Shown here: positions 1 to 6,141 of the stretch, in pieces | Numbering within the stretch: the first letter of the stretch is position 1 | Layout: the number at the start of each line of letters is the position of its first letter | Source of the DNA: Bacteroidota bacterium | GTDB taxonomy: Bacteria > Bacteroidota > Bacteroidia > UKL13-3 | Reading direction: 5' to 3' | Assembly: GCA_947462865.1 (NCBI GenBank) | Contig: CANHRW010000127.1 | Coordinates: 1 to 6,141, forward strand | DNA length: 6,141 nucleotides | Program-made: the position numbers and the translations under genes | The notes under the pieces: model-generated | Seen by the model: only the letters and a program-made list of their open reading frames with translations | Told to the model about the DNA's origin: nothing | Databases searched by the model: none

Positions 1-2979
1 AAAGGAACGGTATATGATGCCCAAAAAGAGCCTGTAATTGGGGCAACCATTAAAATAGATGGCACCAATAAAGGGGCTGTAACCGATGCCCTTGGTTTCT
101 TTGAAATCAAAGGATTGCAACCGGGTTATTACAAATTAAAAATTACTTCTGTAGGATTTGTTGGCTCAACCAAAGAACTGACCATAAAGAATGACAATGT
201 GGTCATTGAAGTGATTTTAAAAGAAGACCGCAAACAAATGGATGAATTGGTAGTGGTTGGTTATGGCGTGCAAAGAAAAAGAGATTTAACAGGAGCCGTT
301 TCAAAAATAGGTGGCAAAGAATTAAACGATTTACCAGTGCCCAGTTTTGAAGCAGCTATGCAAGGAAAAGCAGCTGGTGTTCAGGTTACTGTTGGAAGTG
401 GATTAGCGGGCTCAGCATCAGTGGTAAGGGTAAGAGGTATTTCTTCTATCAGTGCCAGTGGCGATCCTCTGTATGTAATTGATGGAATTCCAATCACGCA
501 AGATTTGTTTATGAACGGCAATTCAGGTGGTATGAATAACAATCCACTTTCTTCCATCAATCCAGATGATATTGAAAGCATAGAAGTGTTAAAAGATGCC
601 GCCGCCAATGCCATTTATGGTTCAAGAGGAGCTAACGGTGTAATTTTAATTACCACAAAACGCGCCCAGAAAAAAGGGTGGAGATTTACAGCCTCAGCTA
701 AGTTGGGTGTGTCAAATCCAACGGCTATCCCCAAAATGTTGAATGCGCAACAATGGATGCAATTGAACCAAGAGGCTTGGGAAAATGATGGAAATTCAGG
801 AAGAGCGCCATTGCCAGGGGGTATCACTTACGACCAAGCACTTGCCACAAATACCAATTGGGTTGACCAAACTATACATACTGGTTTAAAACATGGTTAT
901 ACTTTAACTGCTGCAAAAGGTGGTGAAAAATTCAATACTCAAATGAACTTTTCATATGACGACAATGGTTCTTATTTAGTAGGCAATAATTTTGTAAGAA
1001 CAACTGCTAGAGTTAATTCAGATTATCAAGTTGCAAAATGGTTAAAAGTTGGTGTAAATACATCATTGAGCAGTGGTATTAACAACCGTGTTAACGCTGC
1101 ATGGTCAGGAGGTTTGGGTCATGCTATGTCTGAGGCATTACCTATTTATCCTATTAAAAATGCTGATGGTACTTGGTTCCGAGGAGGTAAAAATCCAGTA
1201 AGAGACATGGAAAACATGAAATGGAGAACAGCCGAAACTAGGTCATTAAATGGGGTTAGTTTAGACATTACTCCAATAAAAGATTTAATGGTGAGGGCAC
1301 AAGCCAGTTACGACTACATGAATTTAGTAGATGACCAATGGAGTTCGCCAGAAATTACCAATCAAAAAGATGCTGGTAATGCAAGCAGAAACATGTCTTT
1401 TGTAAAGAATTTTAATTATTATGTAACGGCTACTTACCTTAAAACTCTCAAAGAAAACCATCATTTACAGCTCATGGTGGGAAATGAATTTCAAAGAGCC
1501 AATACTATCAGACGTAGAACTTTTGCGTCAGATGTACCAGGTTTGTATAGCAGCAACCCAAGTTATTTGATAAATTCTCCAATCTTTTCAGACAATGGAA
1601 CCAATTGGGCATTCTTAAGTTATTTTGGTCGATTTAATTATGATTACAAAGGCAAATACAATTTGCAAGCAGTCTATAGGGTAGATGCTTCTTCAAGGTT
1701 TGGTGATAATTACAGATGGGCAAATTTTCCATCTCTTTCAGGGGCTTGGATTATTTCTGAAGAAGATTTCCTTAAAGACAACAAAATTATATCGTTCATG
1801 AAATTGAGAGCTGGTTGGGGAATGTCTGGTAATGCAGCCATTCCAGATGATGCTCGTTTTGGTACATTCTCCCCAAGTTCAAACAACATTGCATACAATG
1901 GCCAACCAACAACTTATCCAATTAAATTGCCCAATGAAGACCTTAGATGGGAGACTTCAAACAATTACGATTTAGGTTTTGAGATGGGTTTTTTTAAAGA
2001 CAGAATTTCATTTGAACTGGATTTGTATGAAAAAATCACAAAAGATGTGTTAATGGAAATTGCATTGCCGCCATCTATTGGAATGTCATCACTTTGGACC
2101 AATGTAGGAGGTATTTTAAATAGAGGGGTTGAATTTGGATTCAAATCAAAAAATATAGTTTCAAAAGATTTCCAATGGTCAACCAATTTTAATGTTGCCA
2201 GAAACTACAATGAAATTACCTCAATTGGAGTTTATTCCGAAGATGCGGTAAGTGGTGGTACAAATGACACTAGGGTAATAGTTGGGCAAGCTGTTGGGGC
2301 AAATTATCTCATCAGATGGTCTCATGTAGACCCTGCAACAGGAAAGCCAGTTTATTTAGATATCAATGGCAACGAAACCTTTGTATACAATAATAAAAAC
2401 AGAGTTGCTGCAGGTAAAATTTTACCGGATGCAATTGGTGGAATGACCAACACTTTTCGTTATAAAAATTGGGACATGAGTGTGTTAGTAGTATTCAGTG
2501 TTGGAAGCCAAATTTATGAATCCTCTCAGAAAAGACAGGCTAGTTTAATCACCAACTGGAACATGGACGAAAGGGTATTTGACAGATGGAGACAACCTGG
2601 AGACATTGCTAAATTTCCTCGCCTAACTAGAGATTATAGGACTTACAATTTGCCAGATGAATGGAGCAATACCACATTGTGGTTAAAAGACGGAAGTTAT
2701 GCGAGATTAAGAAACTTAACCATTGGTTACAGCATTCCTAAAGCACAATGCAATCGTTTGCATTTAAGCAGCTGTAGGGTTTCATTTATTGCAACCAATT
2801 TGTTTACACTTACCAATTACGATGGTTTAGATCCAGAATTGAGCAGAGATGCTGAATCTGATGGTAGTGGTTCTGCAGGCGGATACAATACTTCCAGGAA
2901 TATGGGCTCTCAGAACATTACTTATTTAACCCCTCCGCAAGAAAAATCGTACACCATTCAAGTAAACTTAGAATTTTAA
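1..2979 (+). CDS. SusC/RagA-family TonB-dependent outer-membrane transporter (5' partial)
   Basis: This is the outer-membrane beta-barrel half of a SusCD importer; TonB/ExbBD energy drives uptake of an oligomer bound by SusD. The frame is open from base 1, so the true start lies upstream. The TTG at 115 is internal (Gly-Leu-Gln) and is not a start. Of 992 visible residues, 1 to about 76 form a carboxypeptidase-D-regulatory-like beta-sandwich (EPVIGATI, GAVTDALGFFEI). The TonB-box-like DELVVVGYG is at 81-89, followed by the plug. The SusC signature region spans about 154-220, with GDPLYVIDGIPI, SIEVLKDAAANAIYGSRGAN and GVILITTK. The rest is barrel, with family landmarks DPATG (777-781), ARLRNLTIGY (901-910) and NLFTLTNYDGLDPE (933-946). 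It ends in Phe992, as expected for outer-membrane barrel insertion. Only the signal peptide and a few domain residues appear to be missing. No frameshift is seen. The substrate cannot be read from the sequence. Confidence 0.97.
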   Translation, partial: KGTVYDAQKEPVIGATIKIDGTNKGAVTDALGFFEIKGLQPGYYKLKITSVGFVGSTKELTIKNDNVVIEVILKEDRKQMDELVVVGYGVQRKRDLTGAVSKIGGKELNDLPVPSFEAAMQGKAAGVQVTVGSGLAGSASVVRVRGISSISASGDPLYVIDGIPITQDLFMNGNSGGMNNNPLSSINPDDIESIEVLKDAAANAIYGSRGANGVILITTKRAQKKGWRFTASAKLGVSNPTAIPKMLNAQQWMQLNQEAWENDGNSGRAPLPGGITYDQALATNTNWVDQTIHTGLKHGYTLTAAKGGEKFNTQMNFSYDDNGSYLVGNNFVRTTARVNSDYQVAKWLKVGVNTSLSSGINNRVNAAWSGGLGHAMSEALPIYPIKNADGTWFRGGKNPVRDMENMKWRTAETRSLNGVSLDITPIKDLMVRAQASYDYMNLVDDQWSSPEITNQKDAGNASRNMSFVKNFNYYVTATYLKTLKENHHLQLMVGNEFQRANTIRRRTFASDVPGLYSSNPSYLINSPIFSDNGTNWAFLSYFGRFNYDYKGKYNLQAVYRVDASSRFGDNYRWANFPSLSGAWIISEEDFLKDNKIISFMKLRAGWGMSGNAAIPDDARFGTFSPSSNNIAYNGQPTTYPIKLPNEDLRWETSNNYDLGFEMGFFKDRISFELDLYEKITKDVLMEIALPPSIGMSSLWTNVGGILNRGVEFGFKSKNIVSKDFQWSTNFNVARNYNEITSIGVYSEDAVSGGTNDTRVIVGQAVGANYLIRWSHVDPATGKPVYLDINGNETFVYNNKNRVAAGKILPDAIGGMTNTFRYKNWDMSVLVVFSVGSQIYESSQKRQASLITNWNMDERVFDRWRQPGDIAKFPRLTRDYRTYNLPDEWSNTTLWLKDGSYARLRNLTIGYSIPKAQCNRLHLSSCRVSFIATNLFTLTNYDGLDPELSRDAESDGSGSAGGYNTSRNMGSQNITYLTPPQEKSYTIQVNLEF

Positions 2980-2992
2980 TTCGCAACAAATT

Positions 2993-4384
2993 ATGACCAA
3001 ACAGATCAAATACATCATAGTCTTCTTTGCATTTTTGAGTTTAGCTTCATGCAGAAAATGGTTGGACGTAAAACCAGAAGGTGTTCAACTTGAAGAAGAT
3101 GCCATTCAGTCACAAGCTGATTTACAAGCAGTACTCAATTCCATTTATGATAACTTAGCCAATCAATACAATGGCCGTATACAATTGTTTAATGAGTTAT
3201 TGGGAGACAATATGGAAAAGCCACAATCAGGCTTTACTGTTCCAATATATTTAAGAACGACTAACTTTTTCAATTCAGATGTAGGCGGTTTGTATTCAGA
3301 ATTGTATAGAGCTGCATTCAGAGTCAATTACCTGATGGAGAAAATCAATTCAAATACCATTACTGTTGATGCAGTAGCTGCAAAACGTATGATTGCTGAA
3401 GCAAAATTTTTAAGAGCAATGGCTCATTTTGAATTGGTAAAACTATGGGCTCAACCAGCTGGATATACTGCTGTCAATTCGCATCTTGGAGTAGTCATTA
3501 GAAATAGTTCTGCTGCCGAACCTATGCCAAGGTCAACCGTAGCTCAAGTGTATGCATTTATTTTGAATGATTTAACGGAATCAGCTGCAGATTTACCAGC
3601 CAGCAACAACGATTTTGCTACTCAAAATGCAGCAAAAGCACTTATGGCCAAAGTGTATTTTCAAATGAATAATTTTGCCAAAACCAAAGAATTATGTGAT
3701 GAATTGATTCCTCAATACACGATAGATTCTACTTTAAATAGGTTTGAAAATGCAGCCACTTCGTCTGAAAAAATATTTTCGTTCATTAGCAAATCAGTAC
3801 AAGACAATAGAGCCGCAGGATTTATAGGTAACTTTAGAATTGCCAATGCATCAAGTCCATCTGTTTATAGATTATCTAAAGAAATGTATTTAGCTGCAAC
3901 AGCAGATGCCAACGACAAAAGAGCATCGTATTATGCAGTTTTTAATGCAGGTACATCTGCTGAAACATATGGCACTACTAAGTTTAATTTTGATTTTTTG
4001 AGTATGCCATTTTTGTATCTGACTCAATTAAAGTTAATGAGAGCTGAAGCCAATGCCCAATTGGGTTTGAATATGGATATAGCTATTTCAGATGTGAATG
4101 ATGTTTTAAACAGGGCATACGGTAACAATTCTATGAATTTGAGTGGAACTGCTTCTAAAGAGCAAATCATTGTTGAAGTTAGAAAGCAAAGAAGATTAGA
4201 ATTTGCATTAGAGGGTGACCGTGTTCAAGAATTAAAACGTATTGGAGCTCTAGAAGACCAAACCGGTTCTGGTTTAGTTAAAATAAGAGGATCAAAATGG
4301 AATTGCCCTGGTTTGGCCTTGCAATTTCCATCAACTGAAAAAACCAGTTTTTTTGTATTTAACGATGAGGGCAATTGCGATTAA
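2993..4384 (+). CDS. SusD/RagB-family nutrient-binding outer-membrane lipoprotein
   Basis: This is the surface lipoprotein that lids the adjacent SusC barrel and captures the substrate. The start ATG is 13 bases after the susC-like stop; there is no Shine-Dalgarno sequence, which is normal for the phylum. Residues 1-20 are a lipoprotein signal with lipobox LASC and lipidated Cys20. The mature start RKWLDVKPEG is typical of SusD. Family landmarks are helices with QADLQAVLNSIYDNL (41-55), YRAAFRVNYLMEKI (105-118) and AEAKFLRAMAHFELVKLW (135-152). TPR-like NAAKALMAKVYFQMNNF follows at 212-228, then LTQLKLMRAEANAQLG (343-358) and VRKQRRLEFALEGDRVQELKR (split 396-416). At 463 aa it is at the short end for the family, usually about 450-600. 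The C-terminus lacks the common 'P.E...NP.L.QNPGY' ending and instead finishes FNDEGNCD, with Cys437 and Cys462 available to pair. The ligand is unknown. Confidence 0.95.
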   Translation: MTKQIKYIIVFFAFLSLASCRKWLDVKPEGVQLEEDAIQSQADLQAVLNSIYDNLANQYNGRIQLFNELLGDNMEKPQSGFTVPIYLRTTNFFNSDVGGLYSELYRAAFRVNYLMEKINSNTITVDAVAAKRMIAEAKFLRAMAHFELVKLWAQPAGYTAVNSHLGVVIRNSSAAEPMPRSTVAQVYAFILNDLTESAADLPASNNDFATQNAAKALMAKVYFQMNNFAKTKELCDELIPQYTIDSTLNRFENAATSSEKIFSFISKSVQDNRAAGFIGNFRIANASSPSVYRLSKEMYLAATADANDKRASYYAVFNAGTSAETYGTTKFNFDFLSMPFLYLTQLKLMRAEANAQLGLNMDIAISDVNDVLNRAYGNNSMNLSGTASKEQIIVEVRKQRRLEFALEGDRVQELKRIGALEDQTGSGLVKIRGSKWNCPGLALQFPSTEKTSFFVFNDEGNCD

Positions 4385-4386
4385 AA

Positions 4387-4887
4387 ATGAATCACATGAA
4401 TAAATGTATAACGATGTCTTTACTTGCACTATTGGTATTAGGTGCGTGTAAAAAAGAATTAAAAGAAATAGGCGCACCAGCTAGCAAAGTAGAAGGTATT
4501 TCTGCCTCTTGGGAAATGATTCAAGCCATTCAAATTGATGAAAAATCATTAACCAGAGAGTCTTTCAACTTAACCCCGTATTTTATTAAACAGGGTAAAT
4601 TGCCCAACATTACTTTTACAGCAGATTCTTTTTCTGTTGATACAGTTGGAGTGAGCATCAACTTTTTTGGAGGAACCAGGGGTACTTGGACATTCGATAA
4701 CCCTTCAGCTCCATCATCCATTCAGTTTCTTCCTAATGATGCAGCAGCATTTTCTTTAAATTTAGGTGGGCCTATCAGACCGGGAGACAATCTAAAAATT
4801 TCAAAATTGGTACAGGCACCTTGTAAAGGCGATACTGATGGACCTGGTTCTGTAATGAGTTTTGTGTTAACCTTTAATAGAAAATAA
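4387..4887 (+). CDS. Small SusCD-associated lipoprotein (DUF5004-like, tentative)
   Basis: No biochemical function is recognised. From ATG 4387 the product is 166 aa. It has a clear lipoprotein signal: hydrophobic MSLLALLVLGAC with lipobox LGAC and lipidated Cys21, followed by KKELKE. The mature part of about 145 aa looks all-beta. ASWEMIQAIQIDE (40-52) opens like a lipocalin-type first strand, and short strands follow (ITFTADSFSV 75-84, GTWTFD 99-104, SIQFLP 111-116, MSFVLTFNRK at the end). This layout, and the place after susD, recall DUF5004/lipocalin-like lipoproteins of SusCD loci; that match is from memory and unverified. The gene starts 2 bases after the susD stop, suggesting translational coupling. 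ATG 4396 (163 aa) is an equally usable start. TTG 4375 would overlap susD and is not needed for the signal peptide. It is likely anchored in the outer membrane as an accessory binding subunit, which is an inference from position. Confidence 0.87.
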   Translation: MNHMNKCITMSLLALLVLGACKKELKEIGAPASKVEGISASWEMIQAIQIDEKSLTRESFNLTPYFIKQGKLPNITFTADSFSVDTVGVSINFFGGTRGTWTFDNPSAPSSIQFLPNDAAAFSLNLGGPIRPGDNLKISKLVQAPCKGDTDGPGSVMSFVLTFNRK

Positions 4888-4889
4888 GC

Positions 4890-5759
4890 ATGCGTACACT
4901 GATAATATTTACTTTCTTTTTAATCCTTTTAAGTAGCTCACAAAATTTATTTGCCCAAGCTGCTTGGGTTGACCCAGAAGAGCCAGATGTTACCAAGCCA
5001 GTGAGGTTATATGTTGACTTAAACAAAACAACCAATACCTCTTGTAAAGAAAATGAAGGTCCTTTTTATATTTGGACATGGAAACCGGTTGAATTAGGTG
5101 CTGACAATCCTTTGGTAAATGGAACAGGCGATAAGCCTTGGAAAAATTCAAATGATTTGTTGAAAATGACTAAGGACAGTACAAAAGGAGATTTTGTGTG
5201 GTATTATGAAATGACTCCAACTGTTTTTTATGGAGTACCAGCTTCTGAAATTTATTCAAAAGGCATTTCGTTTTTGGTGAAACCCAAAGATGGTGGAGGC
5301 TATGGTTCGCCCGATGTAAAAACAGAAGATTTTACCATCAATATTAGTCCACCTAAATTGGTGAGAGGTGTTACTTATCAGTTTCCTGCAGTGATTTTAG
5401 ACAATGAATTAACGACAATCGTTTATAACAATCCAGCAGATACTGTTGCAACCATGCAAAACTTAGAAGAAGGCGATGCCTACCTTTGGATCAAATGCAC
5501 AGCTGTAGATACCCTAACCGGTAACTTGGTAACCTACCAACCGAGTGTGTTTTTAAAAGTTGGAAACAATCCGAGTTTAGAAATGATCAAAGATCCAATT
5601 ACAAATATGTTCTCATTGACTTTTATGCCAAGAACATTTTTTGGATTGAAGCCATCTGAACGTGGTAAAGAAATAGAATGCAAAGTGAGAAGAAAAGTTT
5701 GGAAAACCATCGCAGACAATACAACGGATCAGCCCAAGTTTAAAATGGGTTGTAAATAA
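4890..5759 (+). CDS. Exported two-domain beta-sandwich protein, SusE/F-like position (possible glycan binding)
   Basis: The 289-aa product begins with a Sec signal peptide (hydrophobic 4-16) and a cleavage motif AQA at 22-24, so the mature protein starts near Ala25-Trp26. There is no Cys in a lipobox and no obvious type IX sorting domain, since the chain ends KFKMGCK. The mature chain contains two diverged copies of one unit. Copy 1 (about 36-130) has EGPFYIW (56-62), LKMTKD (91-96) and MTPTVFYG (108-115). Copy 2 (about 172-268) has EGDAYLW (194-200), LEMIKD (230-235) and MPRTFFG (246-252). Copy 1 is rich in Trp (26, 62, 64, 84, 104), as expected for sugar stacking, and copy 2 keeps only Trp200 and Trp271. 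The gene begins 2 bases after the lipoprotein stop, so it is almost certainly in the SusCD operon. The family name is uncertain; it resembles DUF4961-like proteins of SusCD loci only from memory. A carbohydrate-binding role is inferred from context and fold. Confidence 0.86.
   Translation: MRTLIIFTFFLILLSSSQNLFAQAAWVDPEEPDVTKPVRLYVDLNKTTNTSCKENEGPFYIWTWKPVELGADNPLVNGTGDKPWKNSNDLLKMTKDSTKGDFVWYYEMTPTVFYGVPASEIYSKGISFLVKPKDGGGYGSPDVKTEDFTINISPPKLVRGVTYQFPAVILDNELTTIVYNNPADTVATMQNLEEGDAYLWIKCTAVDTLTGNLVTYQPSVFLKVGNNPSLEMIKDPITNMFSLTFMPRTFFGLKPSERGKEIECKVRRKVWKTIADNTTDQPKFKMGCK
4995..5279 (+). repeat. Internal protein repeat, copy 1 (residues about 36-130 of the 4890-5759 product)
   Basis: This is a protein-level repeat with a matching second copy downstream in the same gene. 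Anchors in order are PVRLYVDL, EGPFYIW, LKMTKD with Phe six residues later, MTPTVFYG, and a closing strand KGISFLVK. The distance from the Trp of EGPFYIW (62) to the Met of MTPT (108) is 46 residues, identical to copy 2. The pattern suggests a beta-sandwich unit. The alignment was made by eye, and the unit boundaries are approximate. Confidence 0.65.
5403..5693 (+). repeat. Internal protein repeat, copy 2 (residues about 172-268 of the 4890-5759 product)
   Basis: This is the second, more diverged copy. ELTTIVYNNP takes the place of the opening strand. It is followed by EGDAYLW, LEMIKD with Phe six residues later, MPRTFFG, and closing strand GKEIECKVRRK. The Trp200 to Met246 distance is 46 residues, as in copy 1. 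Several Trp residues of copy 1 have no equivalent here, which could mean this copy has lost ligand contacts and is structural. There is no matching repeat at the DNA level, so the duplication is old. Confidence 0.62.
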
Positions 5760-5800
5760 GTTTTGACTGCAAAAAAAATGATGTTTTTACAACTGTTCTC
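5760..5800 (+). other. Short intergenic spacer before the PAP2-like gene
   Basis: This 41-base AT-rich gap is the longest non-coding stretch in the window. It contains an A8 run (5771-5778) and a weak imperfect stem (5768-5775 against 5784-5791, one mismatch) without a following T tract, so it is not a convincing terminator. A TTTTG ending at 5765 and TACAACTG at 5788-5795 only loosely resemble the Bacteroidota -33/-7 promoter elements. Whether the downstream gene is co-transcribed with the SusCD block cannot be decided from this sequence. Confidence 0.5.
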
Positions 5801-6141
5801 ATGAAAAAAATATTGATTTCCAACCGCATTTTTTTTCTTTCTTATAGCTGTTGGTTAATCATCGCATTTGCTCTTTCAGTATTTTACTCTCAGCCCACGC
5901 TGAGTATGTATATCAATAATTTTCGTTTTCCTTGGTCTGACTTTTTTGCAAGCTATTTTACGCATGTTGGCGATGGCTTATTTGCTGTTTTTGTAAGTGT
6001 GTTGTGTTTGATAATTAATAGGAAAATTGGTCTATTGATCATATTGAGTTACTTATTCAGTGCAGCAATCACTCAAACGTTAAAGCATACTATTTTTGCC
6101 GATGCAGGCAGACCTATTCAGTTTTTTCAACAGACCAATTT
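5801..6141 (+). CDS. PAP2-family membrane phosphatase (3' partial)
   Basis: The open frame from ATG 5801 runs off the window after 113 codons plus two bases. The N-terminus MKKILISNR is basic. Hydrophobic segments lie at about 11-29, 57-72 and 77-91, consistent with a multi-pass inner-membrane protein. FTHVGDGL (53-60), followed by TQTLKHTIFADAGRPIQFF (91-109), is the pattern of the first PAP2 phosphatase motif, with Lys95 and Arg104-Pro105 as the phosphate-binding residues. The Lys-to-Arg gap is eight residues, against six in the classical K-x6-RP motif. The SGH and SRxxxxxHxxxD motifs that would confirm the family lie beyond the window. Such enzymes dephosphorylate lipid phosphates such as undecaprenyl pyrophosphate or phosphatidyl phosphates; the substrate here is unknown. 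The gene is 41 bases downstream of the SusCD block on the same strand, and a functional link is doubtful. An alternative is a PAP2-like membrane protein without activity. Confidence 0.8.
   Translation, partial: MKKILISNRIFFLSYSCWLIIAFALSVFYSQPTLSMYINNFRFPWSDFFASYFTHVGDGLFAVFVSVLCLIINRKIGLLIILSYLFSAAITQTLKHTIFADAGRPIQFFQQTN

Noticed and set aside
115..117. TTG at 115 as the start of the SusC-like gene
   Set aside because: The same frame is open from base 1 and encodes the expected carboxypeptidase-D-regulatory-like domain before this point; the codon is an internal Leu and no signal peptide follows it.
381..2186. Minus-strand open frames of 60-80 codons within the SusC-like gene
   Set aside because: They lie opposite a strongly conserved coding sequence, have no recognisable domain and no gene-like context; they are reverse-strand shadows.
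4375..4377. TTG at 4375 as the start of the small lipoprotein
   Set aside because: It would overlap the SusD coding end by ten bases, and ATG 4387 or 4396 already gives a complete lipoprotein signal peptide.
4530..5719. Minus-strand open frames opposite the small lipoprotein and the two-domain protein
   Set aside because: They lie opposite well-supported genes with clear signal peptides on the plus strand and show no family features.
5768..5791. Possible terminator hairpin after the two-domain gene
   Set aside because: The stem is AT-rich, has a mismatch and is not followed by a T tract, so it is too weak to call.
5761..5795. Possible Bacteroidota promoter (TTTTG and TACAACTG) before the PAP2-like gene
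   Set aside because: The -7 element differs from TAnnTTTG at two fixed positions and the 22-base spacing is slightly long; chance matches are expected in AT-rich DNA.
5829..5836. T8 run early in the PAP2-like gene as a phase-variable tract
   Set aside because: Runs of seven or eight A or T occur several times in this AT-rich window; the frame is intact and nothing else suggests phase variation.

Overview
The window comes from a Bacteroidota (Bacteroidetes) chromosome, most plausibly a low-GC member of the Chitinophagia/Sphingobacteriia/Flavobacteriia side of the phylum. The evidence is the SusC/SusD pair, which is essentially diagnostic of the phylum, together with AT-rich codon use, genes lacking Shine-Dalgarno sequences, and Bacteroidota-style lipoprotein signals. 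The lineage below phylum level is an inference from style only.

Layout: everything supported is on the + strand and nearly gap-free. (1) 1-2979: a SusC/RagA-type TonB-dependent outer-membrane transporter, cut at its 5' end by the window edge. (2) 2993-4384: its SusD-type surface lipoprotein partner. (3) 4387-4887: a small lipoprotein of about 166 aa that resembles the DUF5004-type proteins of SusCD loci. (4) 4890-5759: a 289-aa exported protein with a Sec signal peptide, built from two diverged copies of one domain. It sits where SusE/SusF-type glycan-binding proteins are usually encoded. (5) 5801-6141: the first 113 codons of a multi-pass membrane protein that looks like a PAP2-family phosphatase, cut by the window end.

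Genes 1-4 are separated by 13, 2 and 2 bases and look like one transcription unit. SusC and SusD should form the lidded outer-membrane importer. The small lipoprotein and the two-domain protein are likely accessory binding components. No glycoside hydrolase, lyase, peptidase, sigma/anti-sigma pair or hybrid two-component regulator is visible, so the substrate cannot be assigned. PAP2 is 41 bases downstream and is probably functionally unrelated.

The most interesting item is the internal duplication in the fourth gene, with matching motif spacing in the two halves, in a protein that has neither a lipobox nor an obvious type IX sorting domain. I see no RNA gene, CRISPR array, mobile element or DNA-level repeat family, and no gene-free stretch longer than 41 bases.
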